NCBI RefSeq assembly: GCF_964355755.1
Contig: NC_092674.1
Span: 23,772,001-23,836,000 of the forward strand
Source: Antedon mediterranea
Lineage: Eukaryota; Echinodermata; Crinoidea; Comatulida; Antedonidae
Length of the DNA: 64,000 bases
Direction: 5' to 3'
Shown here: positions 12,773 through 26,800 of the stretch, in pieces
Numbering within the stretch: position 1 is the stretch's first letter
Layout: the number at the start of each line of letters is the position of its first letter
Notes under the pieces: generated by a model
Databases searched by the model: none
Told to the model about the DNA's origin: nothing
Seen by the model: only the letters and a program-made list of their open reading frames with translations
Position numbers and translations under genes: made by a program

Positions 12773-14044
12773 TTTAACGTTTATGAACTTTTTCGGAAAT
12801 CTGTTGTACTATGGAGCGTCAGTGATGACAAATTAATCAAATCGGCGGTATAATAAAATAATATGACTGATTTCTCACGAAAAACAAAATAGCATAAATA
12901 TACTATAGCTATTAAAGAATTATAAAGTCTGATTTTTTTACGTCGGTCGTATAAGACAATTTTATTTGTCGCTTATGCTGACCTTGAATAAATGACGTAG
13001 GCCCTATTAATCTATTTCGGACGAGACATGTACTTGATAGGCTTACAGCTAAAATAAAACACCAACAAATCATGGAGGTATAAAATATTTTTATACCTGC
13101 ATGAACAAATACGAATGTATATACAGTATAAATATTCGGTATTAACACAATCAACCCTAAGAAAATTCCTATTTACAGTCGAGTAGTTAGTTAGGAATGT
13201 TAACAGTTCAGTTCAACCTGTGCGAACACCAATGACCGGCCTACTAAAATATAGTAAAACATTCCATGACGTACGTTAGGCCTAACGAGATGATAAAACT
13301 GATTTACTTAGAATAAAAAGTAAAAAGTTGTTGTAAATTTCCACATTACACAGGTGTATCGTACCCTAAACTGAAAAAAAATGGAACAATCCCAAGCGCC
13401 CAATGGTGATGAGAGTTAACGTGCGCAAGGATAACGAATTTAACATGAATGTGTTATGACTTTTGTTCAACACGTCACGTACGTACAATAACTAAATATG
13501 TATTGATTTCCGTTTTGAATAGTCAAATTAAACTATAAAAGTGCCTTTTATTTTGTAAGGATGGATTGGCGCGGACGTCCTTCTTTACCTTGTGGTTAAA
13601 TTTACCATTCTGTTATTCAATGCAAATTGGCAAAATTCCTTAACCACCTGGAATACTCAACAATTGACTTTAGCGTTCATTGTGTACGTCGTGTAGTGGG
13701 AGGGTAGATTGTTAAGGTGTGTCTTGATAATCGAAAGGAAATATACGTCTTACAGTGCAATAGGCTCAAAGGGGGTAAGTTACCTGATATAGGCCTATTA
13801 GATAATACTTGTAATTACAGTATTACATTTGAACAATATTATGTAATATAATTATATTATATGTTTAGGCCATAATTCAAAAGCAAATTGGCATCCGTCC
13901 TACATTACGAAATTGTACAACTGATTGAGAAGTTTTTATTCGTCAATAACTATCAGGGTGTGCATACTTATTCTTGTAGAATAGAATTAACTTGACAGAA
14001 TAAACTCAATTTTAAGATTTTAAAAATATTTTACATCTTAGAAA
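12773..14044. promoter_or_regulatory. divergent interval between PGRMC and the large secreted-protein gene
   Basis: The two start codons face away from each other across 1.27 kb, so this interval must hold both promoters unless one gene has a distant 5' exon. No convincing TATA or initiator was fixed. Open frames here (for example 12912-13154, minus) have no domain. Confidence 0.4.
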
Positions 14045-14804
14045 ATGGTATTTCTTGCGAGATATCATGTATTGGTTGTATACACATTCACCCTATGTTG
14101 CCTGGTCGCTGTATATTCACAAGGTAAGCCTATGTCTGTGTATTCACGTGTTGCCATAAAGATTGGCCCCTATAAGACGCAACAAAAGGACGGGAGACGC
14201 AACGCACAGACGTAGACGCAACGCAAGGACTGTACGTAGACGAAACTCAAGGACGTTGACTCAACGCAAAGTTGACCAATAGCAAAGAGTTCCATCGCCT
14301 GTGATTGGTCAAAAACTTACGTTGCGCAAACGTTGCGTCTCTGGTGGGAACCAATATTAGTGACAGTTTTGTAGATTAAGTTATCAGCACGGTTGTAACT
14401 TTTTGACAGCCCCCGTTTTGCAACCACACCCCTTTAATTTTCGTAGATACGCCCACAGAGACATGTAAATTAGACTATTTATTTTAAAGTTTTGTTAATG
14501 TTGATCAATATAGGCCTACAAACGTACAGTATTTCTTAAAAGCAGCTACACCGAGGAGGTACAGTTTCTTTATGGTTGGCAATTATAAATAAACCACACA
14601 AAAATAATACATAGTTTATGAAATTTCTTATTACAATACATTTTTAAATAGGAGACTTGTCGGAGTTGCTAGGAAAATATCAGGAACGAGCGGAGGGGAT
14701 GTCATCACGACGTCTAAATCTTATAAAGAAAATAAAGCAGCAGTCTAATCAACATCACAGGGCTAAAAGAGAACTGCCGAATACGTTGACGACCATATCA
14801 AAAG
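14045..14804 (+). other. signal peptide and basic propeptide of the large gene (exons 1-2)
   Basis: Exon 1 encodes Met plus a hydrophobic run (YTFTLCCLVAVYS), a clear signal peptide. Exon 2 (residues 27-77) is charged and rich in Arg, Lys and Gln, and ends its basic stretch with HHRAKR at 61-66, an R-X-K-R furin-type site. Cleavage there would release the mature protein just before the first propeller. ATG at 14045 is chosen because it opens the signal peptide. Confidence 0.75.
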
Positions 14805-17800
14805 GTAGGTCTAATTCACGTCTTGTTTCGGGGCCGTAGACGAACGAACATTATACATACGTCCGTAAATAAATCGAACAAAAAGTCGTCCCCGTGATGG
14901 TCTTCACGATTTTACTAGACATTAAATCATATAGCGGATTAATGTGTTGTATAAAGTATCGCCTTCTTCGAAATCGTCTGAAAATGAAAGCTTAAATTTG
15001 GGAATAGTACTGCGGCGTATCAAAGAGAGAAAGAGAGGGCGGGCTTTGTTGGGCGCATTGATCTTAAACATGTGAAGTGAATACACAGTATAATCTTAGT
15101 TCATCTACATCTGTAGCACATTATAATAAACCATGTCATAACTTTGCTTGTTGTATTTATTTAATAATAAAAAAGTATCACTCTTACAAGTTACAAATAA
15201 AGTTGGCAATTTAATAAGAAAATAATTGTCCTGAGTTATATACTGTAAATAATTCTGTGTACTCTACATATTATTATTTTGACATTTGAAATTGTGAATT
15301 ATCAAAAAGATGTAAAAAAAAAAAAAATGAAAGGATCCTGTCAAAACTGAATCTACTGCAGTTACTGAAGCAACTAAATTTTGTTTGATCTTTAACCTGG
15401 TTACATTATTACAGTGTGAATGCCTAATAAACATCTGTATTACAAACTACTTTAAATCATACATTGAAAAAGGGTAACCTGCAGTAGAATCTATTTCATA
15501 TCTAAAGCTCTGTCTACACTATCAAACTTGATGTGAAAAAAAAAATGTGATGTGCCAATATATGGACACGATGATGTCATATCACTACCATATGGGCACA
15601 TCACACTTTTTTTGTCTGTGCCTGACATTTAAAGTATTCTATTGGACAAATGTGTTGTTGTCTATTGGCACAGTCAACCACACTGATAGAAAACTTTACA
15701 TTAAATGCATGGTCAACCAATAAAAAAAAATACATGCACAGTTGAACATGGTAGATGCCACTATCGTAATAAATTAGTATAGTAATTATGGTTTTGTGGA
15801 TGGTTTTCCATCAACTCCAAGTAATATTTTAAACACCTCAGCACAATCATGTTCTTCTAAAAATTTGAAAAGCATTCCAAGATCCATGTGATAATCTCGT
15901 CCTCCTTTCTCCATGCCATGCGGTTTAAACGCTTTCTCCTCGAACCCGGTAAATTTTCTCAATTCAGCTATTTTCCCATTCTCCAATGGAACATCTTCTC
16001 GATGTTTGCAGGAAATTTTCTTCCAATTCAAACGTCTCAACCTGTGCCAATACTCCTCGCAAGATTCTCTATCGCCCTCTAGACAAATCACACCTGGTTT
16101 GCCTGGTAACGAAAAGCCTGTTACTTTAAATTCTTTTGCCCATTCTAAAATATCCCGCCTTTTGTATTTGCTATATATATGATGGCTGTGTATCCATAAC
16201 CTAGTAAATGTAAAACAATTTTTAGACTTTTTAACCAGTTCTTCTGTGTCCTCTTTTGTTGCTATTATGATATATTTTTGGCTGTTATCCTGAAGCCAAG
16301 TGATTGCTTCCCCAACACAGAGTTCCCCATTTAAAGACTCTTGTATATGCTGCTGTAAATCTTCGTTTAGTTTTCTTTGGGAATCCCGTGAAAATGAACT
16401 TGATCGTACGATTAATTCCGGTGCCTCGGATGGGTAACCATGAGGCAGATCACATATCAATTTTATCTGCAAAAGTATTGTAAAGAATATTATTTATTAA
16501 CAAGAAATAAAGAAATAAAAAAAATATAATATAGACTATATAGTACACTACTTACACCTAAATTTTCCCCTATAATTATATTAACGGCATATGAAATCTG
16601 ACGTAGAATGCTAGGCCTCTGTACTCCTGCAACTTCGTCACATTCATGCGCGCAAAACTCTTTTATGTCCGCGATCACATCTGGGTCATCTATCTCTAGC
16701 TCACCGTCATTGGGGTACATACACTGCATCATTTCAAGCTCCGATACCTGTAGCTCAAACATACTACGCATATTTTCATAAGCCATGATTATTAATTATT
16801 TTTGGTTAAATACAAATAAAACAAAATACAGTATTAGAAACGAATTAGAAGAGGAAAAGGGGGACATAGCGTAAACTTCCCTTCCACGTGTCGAAAATAG
16901 TTGACCTATGTTTTGTAAACAGAAAAGGACGTCCTCAAACTACCCAACTAGTGAGCCCTCTATCTTCCATCTACGCCACAATTTCGCGCGTGACAAAACG
17001 GCGTTGCGGGAAATTTAAAGTTCAATATTAAAATGAAGCAAAAGTCAAATCCTGCTTGGTTATTGGGGGTGTACAGTTAGGACGAAGGTCAACTAAATAA
17101 ACTACCTAGGTCTAGGCTATCTATTCCTGATGTATACCTAGTTACTAATACCTGTACTAGTAATTAGGAATTATGTTGATCACACAGGTGGAGAAGGTTA
17201 CTTTAGGCCTAACAGTCTAATAATATAAGCCTACTACACTAGCTAAACCTAGGCCCATATTATTATAATAAATAAGCTAGCTCCACAGGGATTTATATAC
17301 CTCCCTGCTCAGAGGAGGTCTATTATTATTAGCTAGAGCCTAGTAGTGTAGACTAGCTTGCCTTAGACTAGAGGATGAGGTCACAAAGCAGGGAGCAGCG
17401 GCAAGAAGAATTTTATTTATATTCTATAAAATCAAAACTGAAAATGTAGTTAAGTAATAGAAAATACTGAACTTAGCCTACTGAGCGAGGGATTGGTAGG
17501 CCTACCACCTTTACCTACTACGCCGATGGCTATACTACTAAGCTATAGGCCTATAGCTAGGCTAGTCTATATGATGCCTATTATGTATAACTAATTAAAC
17601 CGTTTAAATGGATTTAATTGTATATATTGTTTTCTAGATTTGGCAGTCTTGGTGAATGTCACTTCTTTGGACAGCGACTTACAGATTTCAAATCCAACAC
17701 ACATGTCAGTGTTTTGTGCAGGAGATGGCACCTTCTATGTTGTTGTTTCTGGAACGGATGGTGTTAATTTGGTAACCAAGGTCTTTGAACATGATGAGGT

Positions 17801-20800
17801 AAAGTTTGCAAGCGAGCGTAAACAAAAGATTGGCCTACATTCATCACCAGCCAATTCCCTGTCATCACTGTACGGTTAAACAATTTGAACCACAGTGTAT
17901 GAGCATAGGCACACTGCCTACTCGACAGTGGTGTAATGGCTATGAGCGCTCACTGGCTAAACCCAGCAGCCCCGGAGCTATTGGAGGCCCCTGAGCAGTG
18001 TCCATAGAATAAAACTGGCATTAAAATATGCCGAATAGCTAGGCTAAAAACGCCTGAGGCCTCCAGCACTGGAACTTGAGGGGCCACTTAGGTTTCCTAA
18101 ACCAGGGGCCTCAGACCTCTGCTTTGCACCTTTGTGCCCACTTTTATCACCACCGTTTTATTGTGATGTTACTAATCTAGGCCGGGTAGGGGATTTAATT
18201 TTCCGATATAAAATTATGTCAAGTATGTTATTAACATGCTTTAGTAGTAAATTTAACTTATTATATTGTTGGACTTTTCATTTGTCTTCACAACGCGTCA
18301 ACAACAACAAAACATCAGACGATCAAAAATAATTTTACGAAAATCGTGTATTGTCAGTTAGTCTAATGAATTGTATCAATTTGTTTATGCTACACTAGGT
18401 TGCGGGAAGATACGATGAGGTCCAGTCATTTATTACCCCTACTTTGAAAGACTTGGAAACGTTGACCATGACACATGGTGACTCCTACATGGTTTTAACT
18501 GAAATAACAGGTTTTGTATATTTTATTGTAATTTTCTCCTCCTCCTGGATAAGAATACTATAATTGATAACCAAGATATAAAGCTACTCAAAAAAGTGAT
18601 TCACCATGCAGAGGTACTCCAAAATATGTTGCAATATTGGCCAATCAAATATCACATGATCAAACCCCTACTCATTCATTTCACAAGATAGTGTCCCCTG
18701 CCCCTCCCACCCCCGGGATATTATAAATATATGATTATGATATAGTAAAAAAAATGTTACATCTTTAGGCCAATTTATACAGTCAAGCGGTAAAGAAATA
18801 AACATTCTATAGTTTTATTACCATTAACTAATCTTATTCCTTATGACCATTTACACACGACTTAAAGCGTATGGGCAGTTTCCGCTCAGGATAGATACAT
18901 ATTCTACATGGGACAAGCTACGCGGTTTTCAGCCTACTGTTGACATTTATAGCCTAAAGGCAAAAATAAACATAATTTAATTGTATGTGTGGCGTTGATT
19001 AATAATAAAAAAAAAATTGATTGGATTTTTCTTATTGCATTCAGTTTGTAGGTTTGTTTCTACATGTACTGTAATCTACAAGTTCAACTTGGCAACCAAA
19101 CAGTTTGAGATTGTGCAGGAGATACCGTCCGCAGGGGCAATAGATTTGGAAGCCTTTGAACTTGATGATGAGTGGTGTCTTGTGGTAATCAACTCCCTAC
19201 CAAGAGTTAATGCTACAGATGAGGGTGTCGTGTATGAGTGGAGAGGTAATTTGCATATTTGTGTACTGTGACATGTGTACTGTATATGCAGAATTCTTAT
19301 TAAGGGGACATCTTCTCTTCAGGACACAACAAAGTTTCTCGTCAATATGCATATATTTCCCCTCATTTATTTCAAGTTGTGTTGTCCGACTGAAAAAACA
19401 ATTCTTACAATTATTTTTTTTTTAATATACCATTTTAATGTTTACATATAATAGTTATCCACTTTGACAAAAAATTGGATCCAAAAAAAAAATTTTCCCT
19501 AAAATTGGTTGAATTTAACCATCTATTGTCAAACATTTTTTTTTTCTTACTAATTAATCTTTAATTAATGTTTTTGGGGGAAAATACATCTTTCACAGGA
19601 AGGTGTTCTCTTAGTAGGGGTGTCCAAGAAGAGAGTTCTACGGTATAAATTATAAAAAAGCATACATCTTAAATTTCCGGTACGCTGCTGCAAAATAAGA
19701 TTTAAGAATATTTTGAATTGATTTTTTTCTTTCAGAGGGTCATTCCATCTCAGATCACCCAATGAGTTAAACCCTACCTCTTCCAATTTTGATGAAATTT
19801 GGTATATGGGTGATTCATAGCAATTAAAGCCAAAATTTCAAATTTTAACTTTATTGGACCAACGGTTTTCGAGATATCGCAATTTCAATTTTCGGTTTTT
19901 ACGCAAAAAAGGGCGCGTCCGCCACGTTTCAAAGAGCTGTATCTCGGGAACTATAGGTTCGATTTTAAAAGCAAAGGTATTTTTGTAAAGGGGAGACCAT
20001 AAGGAATCTAAATATACTAATTGTGTGTGTTTTATGTTAATTTTAAGTTGAATAAAACTTTGACATATATTTTGACCTTGAAATTGACCCCGTGGAACAC
20101 GCCCGTTTTGTTGGTGACTATCATGAAAAATGTAGCCCTACGTGTCAACTACAACATATACAAAAATTGGAGGGGTTTTTTTCTTTGTTTCCATGAAATT
20201 ACAATTTGAAGTTGACATACCTCTTCCTTTTAGTGTATTTTTGGTGTCTGTCCATGCATTACTTCAATGTCAATTTGATGTATTCCAAAATTAATTTTAT
20301 TTACAAACTAAATATTATTATAATGTTACAATTGTCTATGTCTGGCCTTTACTCCTTGTCATCTGGACAATTCAAACAGTATTTAGAAATGTTGTGGCGA
20401 TCATTTTGGGAAATACTGTAATTCCTAGTCGAAGAGGATTTTATAAACGGAGAGGATTTTATAAACGGAGAGGCTATAATACAATGTACATTTGATTCAG
20501 GAATCCAACAACAGTCTTCTTTGGACGGCCAATAAAAGGTTTTCGCTGACCCATGAGGATGCATAAATTTAATTTGAAAATCCCCAAACTCTTCTGAGAG
20601 TGAGACATCCACCACCAAACCAATCCATGGGACACCATCATAACTACAGCACACAAAATTCTGAAGTCTAATAATGGTGGGTTGTGTATCAGCAACAATT
20701 TCATTTTCATCACTGAAAGATTCTTGAATCACTACCACATCCGGAGGGTTTATCTGGGTACTAAGTTTGTAGACCTGCATCTGTGCCAGAGAAACGGGAA

Positions 20801-23800
20801 CAAAGCGATGATATTGTAATGTACCCTTGATGGTCTGGGCGAGGTTGAATCTCGGCTTTATTTCTTTTTCTACAGTAGATACCTCATCTATTCCCACATG
20901 AAAAAAGTTGATGCCTGGAATGTCCATATGAGCGAGTCATATGGCCGAGCGGTTAAGGCAGGGGCGCCGTTTACCGTACCTAAAAGACAACAACATCGGC
21001 AAGGGTTCGAGGCCGACTCGCTCCTCTCTTCAAGTCTTCTCGGATAAGGACTATAAACCATAGTCCAGTGTACACAGTTATAACATGTGTGTACTTTAAA
21101 GGACCCAGTTCATTATTCGAAAAAGAGTAGGGGGTTACCCCGGTGAACTGGTTCACACAATAGCCCCTGTATCAGGGGGATTACCACCTATCTGATAGGA
21201 CAGTGACTAATTCACTATTGATAATCCTTGGCCACATTGCCTAAAGACATAAAATAGAAATAAAAAATTACACAGTAGTCGAACATACTGAGAGATGTGA
21301 TAATATGACATTCAGTCAAACGCTGTAAGCTTCTCTTAGTGACAAGCCTCTTAACTGTTCCACCTATGCCATCACACGCACTCTTGCCATGTGATGTAGC
21401 GAAAAAATTCCACTCGGCGTCTAAACCAAAATCTTCCTGGTAGTGGCAAAGGTTAATAAAGTAATATTTGTTTTTGTATTGGCCGCCACATCCATCTGTG
21501 AAATAATGAACTTTTTTCATGGTTGGTAGTTTTGTTTTTATATAGGGGATGACAACCTTTAAAAAGGCATATACAGTAACTGTTGTATGTTCTCTGCAAT
21601 CACTTATTATGCATATGTTAATGTGCATAATAACATAGTAAGGACACTAAACTATGTGTCAAAATTGATTTGAAAAGTATGTGAGTTACCCAGTATTTCT
21701 CATATCAAAATACATCTACTGTTTAAGTGGGCCTGATGAGAAAGCGTAACAATAAGACACCTTAACAGTTAGTGTTCACACTGTGTATAAGTATAACAAC
21801 ACCAAAAATACACTAAAAGGAAGAGGTATGTCAACTTCAAATTGTAATTTCATGGAAACAAAGAAAAAAACCCCTCCAATTTTTTTATATGTTGTAGTTG
21901 ACACGTAGGGCTACATTTTTCGTGATAGTCACCAACAAATCGGGCGTGTTCCACGGGGTCAATTTCAAGGTCAAAATATATGTCAAAGTTTCAACTTAAA
22001 ATTAACATAAAACAAACACAATTAGTATATTTAGGTTCCTTATGGTCTCCCCTTTACAAAAATACCTTTGTTTTTAAAATCGAACCTATAGTTCCCGAGA
22101 TACAGCTCTTTGAAACGTGGCGGCCGCGCGCTTTTTTGCGTAAAAACCGAAAATTGAAATTGCGATATCTCGAAAACCGTTGGTCCGATAAAGTTAAAAT
22201 TTGAAATGTTGGCTTTAATTGCTATGAATCACCCATATACCAAATTTCATCAAAATTGGAAGAGGTAGGGTTTAAAATTCCATTTTTTTTGGGTGAACTG
22301 AGATGGAATGACCCCAAACACTGGAAGACCTTAGGCCTACATCTCTAGCAATGAACATTGATGCCTGCCAATTTCTTTAACCTTACTTAATTAATTAATT
22401 TGTATTAGGTTACAACTTTGATGAAGTTTGCGATTTTCCCGTTAATCAATTCATCGTTGATGTCTGTTCGTTCACCATTCACAACCTCAAGTTTATCGCA
22501 CTCGCCAGTAATGATCTATACATCAGACGTGTATCGGAAATCCTGAGGTTCAGCCCCAATGCTGAGGATTTTGTCCACCATCAGTATATCTACGTGGAGG
22601 GCGCCCTTGACTTTGAATTCTTCACCTTTGGCGTGGGGATCGATCAAGAATTCTTTCTGGCTTTGGCTATCAATAAGTTGAGATTAGATGGTAAGCAACA
22701 TTAGATTTCCTCATCCTTATTGTTTCATGGTATTGACCAACCCAAACATCTTGAAACCTTCAGAGACAGTTTTTTATATAAAGCTCCGTCTTTGCTGAAT
22801 GCACTACCCATCAAAATTCGTAACTCTCGACTAAAAAAATATCTCACCCCTAAATATGTTAGAGCTAGGCACTGTCCCTGAGGGTTTCAAAATTTTTATA
22901 TATATTCTTTTATATACATAACTTTATTTTTATTATATATATTTATATTTAAGTTGGTCACTTCGTTTGTTTTCCTTTTTCTCGTCTTTTTGTATTTGTT
23001 ATCGTTCCCGTTTTTTAAGTGTTGAGGGCCTTCTGCATGTCAGCCCCGGATGTTTTGAGTCACCCTCATTAAACAAAGTTTAATAAAAAAAAAAAAAACA
23101 TGAAGCAGCACAATACATAATTAACAATCATAGGTTCATGATAAACCCAAATTAACTTTGCAAAATTTGAGAATTTTGTAATATTTTGATATAAAACGCT
23201 GAACTATGAATTCGCCACGAACCATTTCCGAAGCTATGCAAATAGTCGTGACGTAGAGACAATCAAGCAGAAAGCCAAGCGCGAGCTGTCAGCAGGAAAT
23301 GCAATATTAGCTAGCACTAGGATGTCAACATGTATCGTGTACGATTTTGACAGTTTTCAAATTAATTCAATTTCAGTATCATCACGGTTTAGAATTAATT
23401 TTCTGTGCCAGCTGTTTATATATTTATTTGAATAAATTTGTGAGGGTGTTCATTGTTCAGAACAGTTTTTAGGGGGCATTTATCCTTTTGGGTGTAAAAT
23501 GGTAGTATATACTAAAAATAAAACTCTTGATAAAAAAAAAATCACAATTAATATTAAGAAGTGATACTAGATAGTACAAATTTGAGGTTGTTCATTCAAA
23601 GTTGTTTCATCAGTCAGCTACCTAATAATGTTTATATTTTACTTTTATACAGTAGGCCTAAAACTATGCAAACAGGATATATATACTATCATCTTTTCAA
23701 ATACTTTTTATTGGCCTGATATATTGTACCTCAACATTTCTCTCATTCGCATAATAGCCTGTTGTGGTATGTGTTTACAATTTTTTTTTTCTCAACTATT

Positions 23801-26800
23801 AGATGAGCAATCAATTATTTACAAATATTACAAAGGTCGATTTGAGATATTTCAGTACATCAAGGCCAACTTGGCTCGGAAATGGCACACTATCACATCA
23901 CCAGATGGTCAATTTCAGCTACTGGTCCTGTCAAGTAGTTCCACAGCAAGGTTTTTTTTCTATGATGGCTGGTGCTTCCGAGAGGTCACCTACCAACCAT
24001 ATTGGGATCCAATACCAGCCAGCATAATGGATTTCACTTCACATACCATCAATGACACTGTTTATCTGAGCATTGCACGATTCCAAAACAGTATCCATGA
24101 AACAAATGTTTATATGTTGGAATTTGAGCAGGAAAATCCTGTAGAGGACTTGCACAACCGTGCGTTGGCAGCTATCGAAAAGGCAGAACATCTTCTAAAT
24201 GAAAGCAACACTTTAATTGCTAAAGTAGAAGATCAAATGGAAAATCTTGTAATGTTGGATACTTTGGAAGAACAAGTCATTAATAGTTTAAAAACCTTCA
24301 ATGCTTCCGTTAATAGAATTAGATCCCTTGACGCTAATATTTGTAAGTATCTAAACTTTATGTGACAAAAAAAATGTGATGTGCCCATATATGGACATAA
24401 TGATGTCATATCACTGCCATATTTAAGCATATCACTACCACATTTGGGCACATCACACTTTTTTATCAAAATTTTTCTACAGGAGATACTGCAACTCTGT
24501 AATTCTTTAGCAATACAGTTTAATGCAGTGACTGTCTTTCAACAAACTGAATTCATCATACATTACTGGAGTAAAAATGTGTAGTTACTGCAGTAAAATA
24601 ATTATCACTTATTACCGTCAACTCTCCCATTTTCTCAAAAGTTTGCTTTTCAAACAGAAAAAAATAAGAATTTTTTGTTTTAGTTGTTGAGGATAGTTCA
24701 CTATCTCTATGGTTACTACTGAATCTACTCAATAAAAAAAATATTACATTTCAGTGCATGGTTATAGGGGATCAATTTTTAATGAAGATGAAGATGACAT
24801 TTTCAGAGAACTTGCAGATAACTTAACTGAAAGGTGGCCAGAAGTTCAAGAAATTGTCGATCTGTTGCCAACATTTTTAAGGTTGTCTGGAGATGATCAA
24901 TATGTGACAGGTACAGGTCAATTGCATTCTATTCTCAGTACCTATTTAAATGTTAGTGCTCATAAACCCATATCCTCATTGCTAGCCCACTGATTATCAT
25001 CATTAAGCAACAGCTTTTCACTAGCCTACCAGAAAGATGACAGTTATTAGATAGTGTACACCTGGCTTGCAATATTTAAATGAAAACCGAATAAATTTGT
25101 CTCCTTTCAGGACAAAAGAATTTTGAAGCACTAACAGCTGAGACAGTTGTCAGTAGTTCGGTCACGGTAGAATTGGACTTGATCAATGATCACATCAATA
25201 TTTCAGAGCTTGATTCAGACATTGTACAAACTGACAAATCTCTGGTGAGAACTAAAAATAATGATTATGCCAAGTCAAGTGGCTGAGCGGTTAAACATGG
25301 GCACCACAAACATAAAGTACAGGTTCAGGGCTCTTCTAGACCATAGTTCATGTTCCAGGACTGTTTATGTTATCAATTCAAAATACTCACTTTAAATCGG
25401 ACCCAAAAGTTTTTTTTGCTCAAGCACCATTGATTTGAAATCTTCACTTTATTTAGGTTATTGAAGTGCCATTGACAATAATGGGAGAACTGACTGTTGG
25501 TAACCATCTTGATACCTATGGTCTAGTAGATGGAGTATATTTGGATAATCTTGTTTTGAAGGATGAGGATCGAGTCATTAAGGCCACTAAAACATTCACA
25601 AATGGTTTGAACATTCAAGGTAAAATACAATATTTAAAAAACTAAATGACTTCCACTACTGTGGCCCTATTCATCAATCGCACTTAAGTGAGATATTGAA
25701 TCAAACTTAAGTGAGATATTCAATCAAACTTAAGTGAGATATTCAATCAAACTTAAGTGAGATATTCAATCATCAGTAAGTGAAGTACTGTATTTCACTT
25801 AACTCACTAAATAGCATTAACCTTAAATTGTATTCACTTAGATAGGAGTTTTTTCTTAATTTTAAGGGTGGTTAGCCGAAGTGTGAATGGTGAATACGGC
25901 CACTGTTCTCTACTTTAAAAAGGCCACTAATTAGGCCTACTGCTGCTGTAAATGTGTGTCCTGGTCATGGGCCCTGTGTAGCTGTGTATCGTTTAGTGGT
26001 AATATATATATAGCACTGATGAAGGGCTAGCGTTGCCCGAAAGCTCTGCTAACTTTTCTGGCTGTTTTACTTCTCGTTTTGATTTAGCTTTTTGATTTTA
26101 TTTTGTATCTCCATTGAGATCCAGCCACTGATACCCACATCATTGTCATTTTTTCAGTAATTTGCCTTTGGATTTATATATTATATAATATAAATAATAT
26201 TTATTCGGTCACCAATGAAAGAAATTAAATTTTTGTTGACATCGTTCTACAAATTTTTTAGGTGATCTGTGGTCAAATGGAACGGTTGATGGCGTCCACA
26301 TCAGCGATGACGACCTACTACTTATCAATGGTGATCAGCATTTCTCTGGTCACATGACAGTTGATGGCAGTATGTTCTTCTACGATGACGTTGAAGTTGG
26401 GTCGCTTTATGACATTGATCTGGACGAGTTACAAGAATATGCAATCTTCAAAGAGAAATCGAACGACACGTGTATATTTACAGGTATAGTGTTTACTCTA
26501 TTCTGAAAAATAGTCACATGTTGTGTCTGCTTTACCTTGAACACAATCAGTGCAATAGGAGACTAAATAGATAGTGATTAAGTTGGCTTTTTAGGAATCT
26601 TGTCTCTGTCTGGTTTTGTGTGATGTGATGAAACAAAATTTAAGCTACCAATTTTATGTTATTTTAATATGCAATTTAACTGCAAATGTTTGTCCCAAAT
26701 TATCATATTGTAAGAAATATATATAAAGTTATCAAACCTATTTTTTTACCTCTAAGATTAACTTTGTTTCAAATTTTATTTAATACGCATCCAACAGCGA

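Larger units (their letters stand above)
19737..22314. mobile_element. DNA transposon with inverted repeats of about 510 bp, intron 5
   Basis: The left end GGGTCATTCCATCTCAG is matched by its reverse complement at 22298-22314, and the match continues inward for about 510 bp (19737-20246 versus 21799-22314) with few differences. Between the arms lie fragments of a transposase on the minus strand and a SINE. No target-site duplication could be fixed. The superfamily is not assigned. Confidence 0.8.
17638..24342 (+). other. N-terminal EAR/EPTP propeller plus coiled coil (exons 3-7)
   Basis: Residues about 78-440 divide into seven segments of about 50 residues. Each pairs a 'FxxxQxI' type opening strand with a hydrophobic strand such as FYVVVSG, WCLVVINS, FIALASN, FFLALAIN, QLLVLSS or VYLSIARF, followed by an aromatic strand such as VIYKF, VVYEW or NVYMLEF. 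Seven such units form the EAR propeller in LGI1 and relatives. Residues about 443-509 then turn into a Leu/Glu/Lys heptad-like stretch (ALAAIEKAEHLLNES...) that should form a coiled coil and may oligomerise the protein. Confidence 0.75.

Noticed and set aside
20935-21020. tRNA-Leu/Ser-like sequence
   Set aside because: It has A- and B-box-like blocks but no complete cloverleaf. The same sequence with the same long non-tRNA body recurs at other places, so it is a SINE head.
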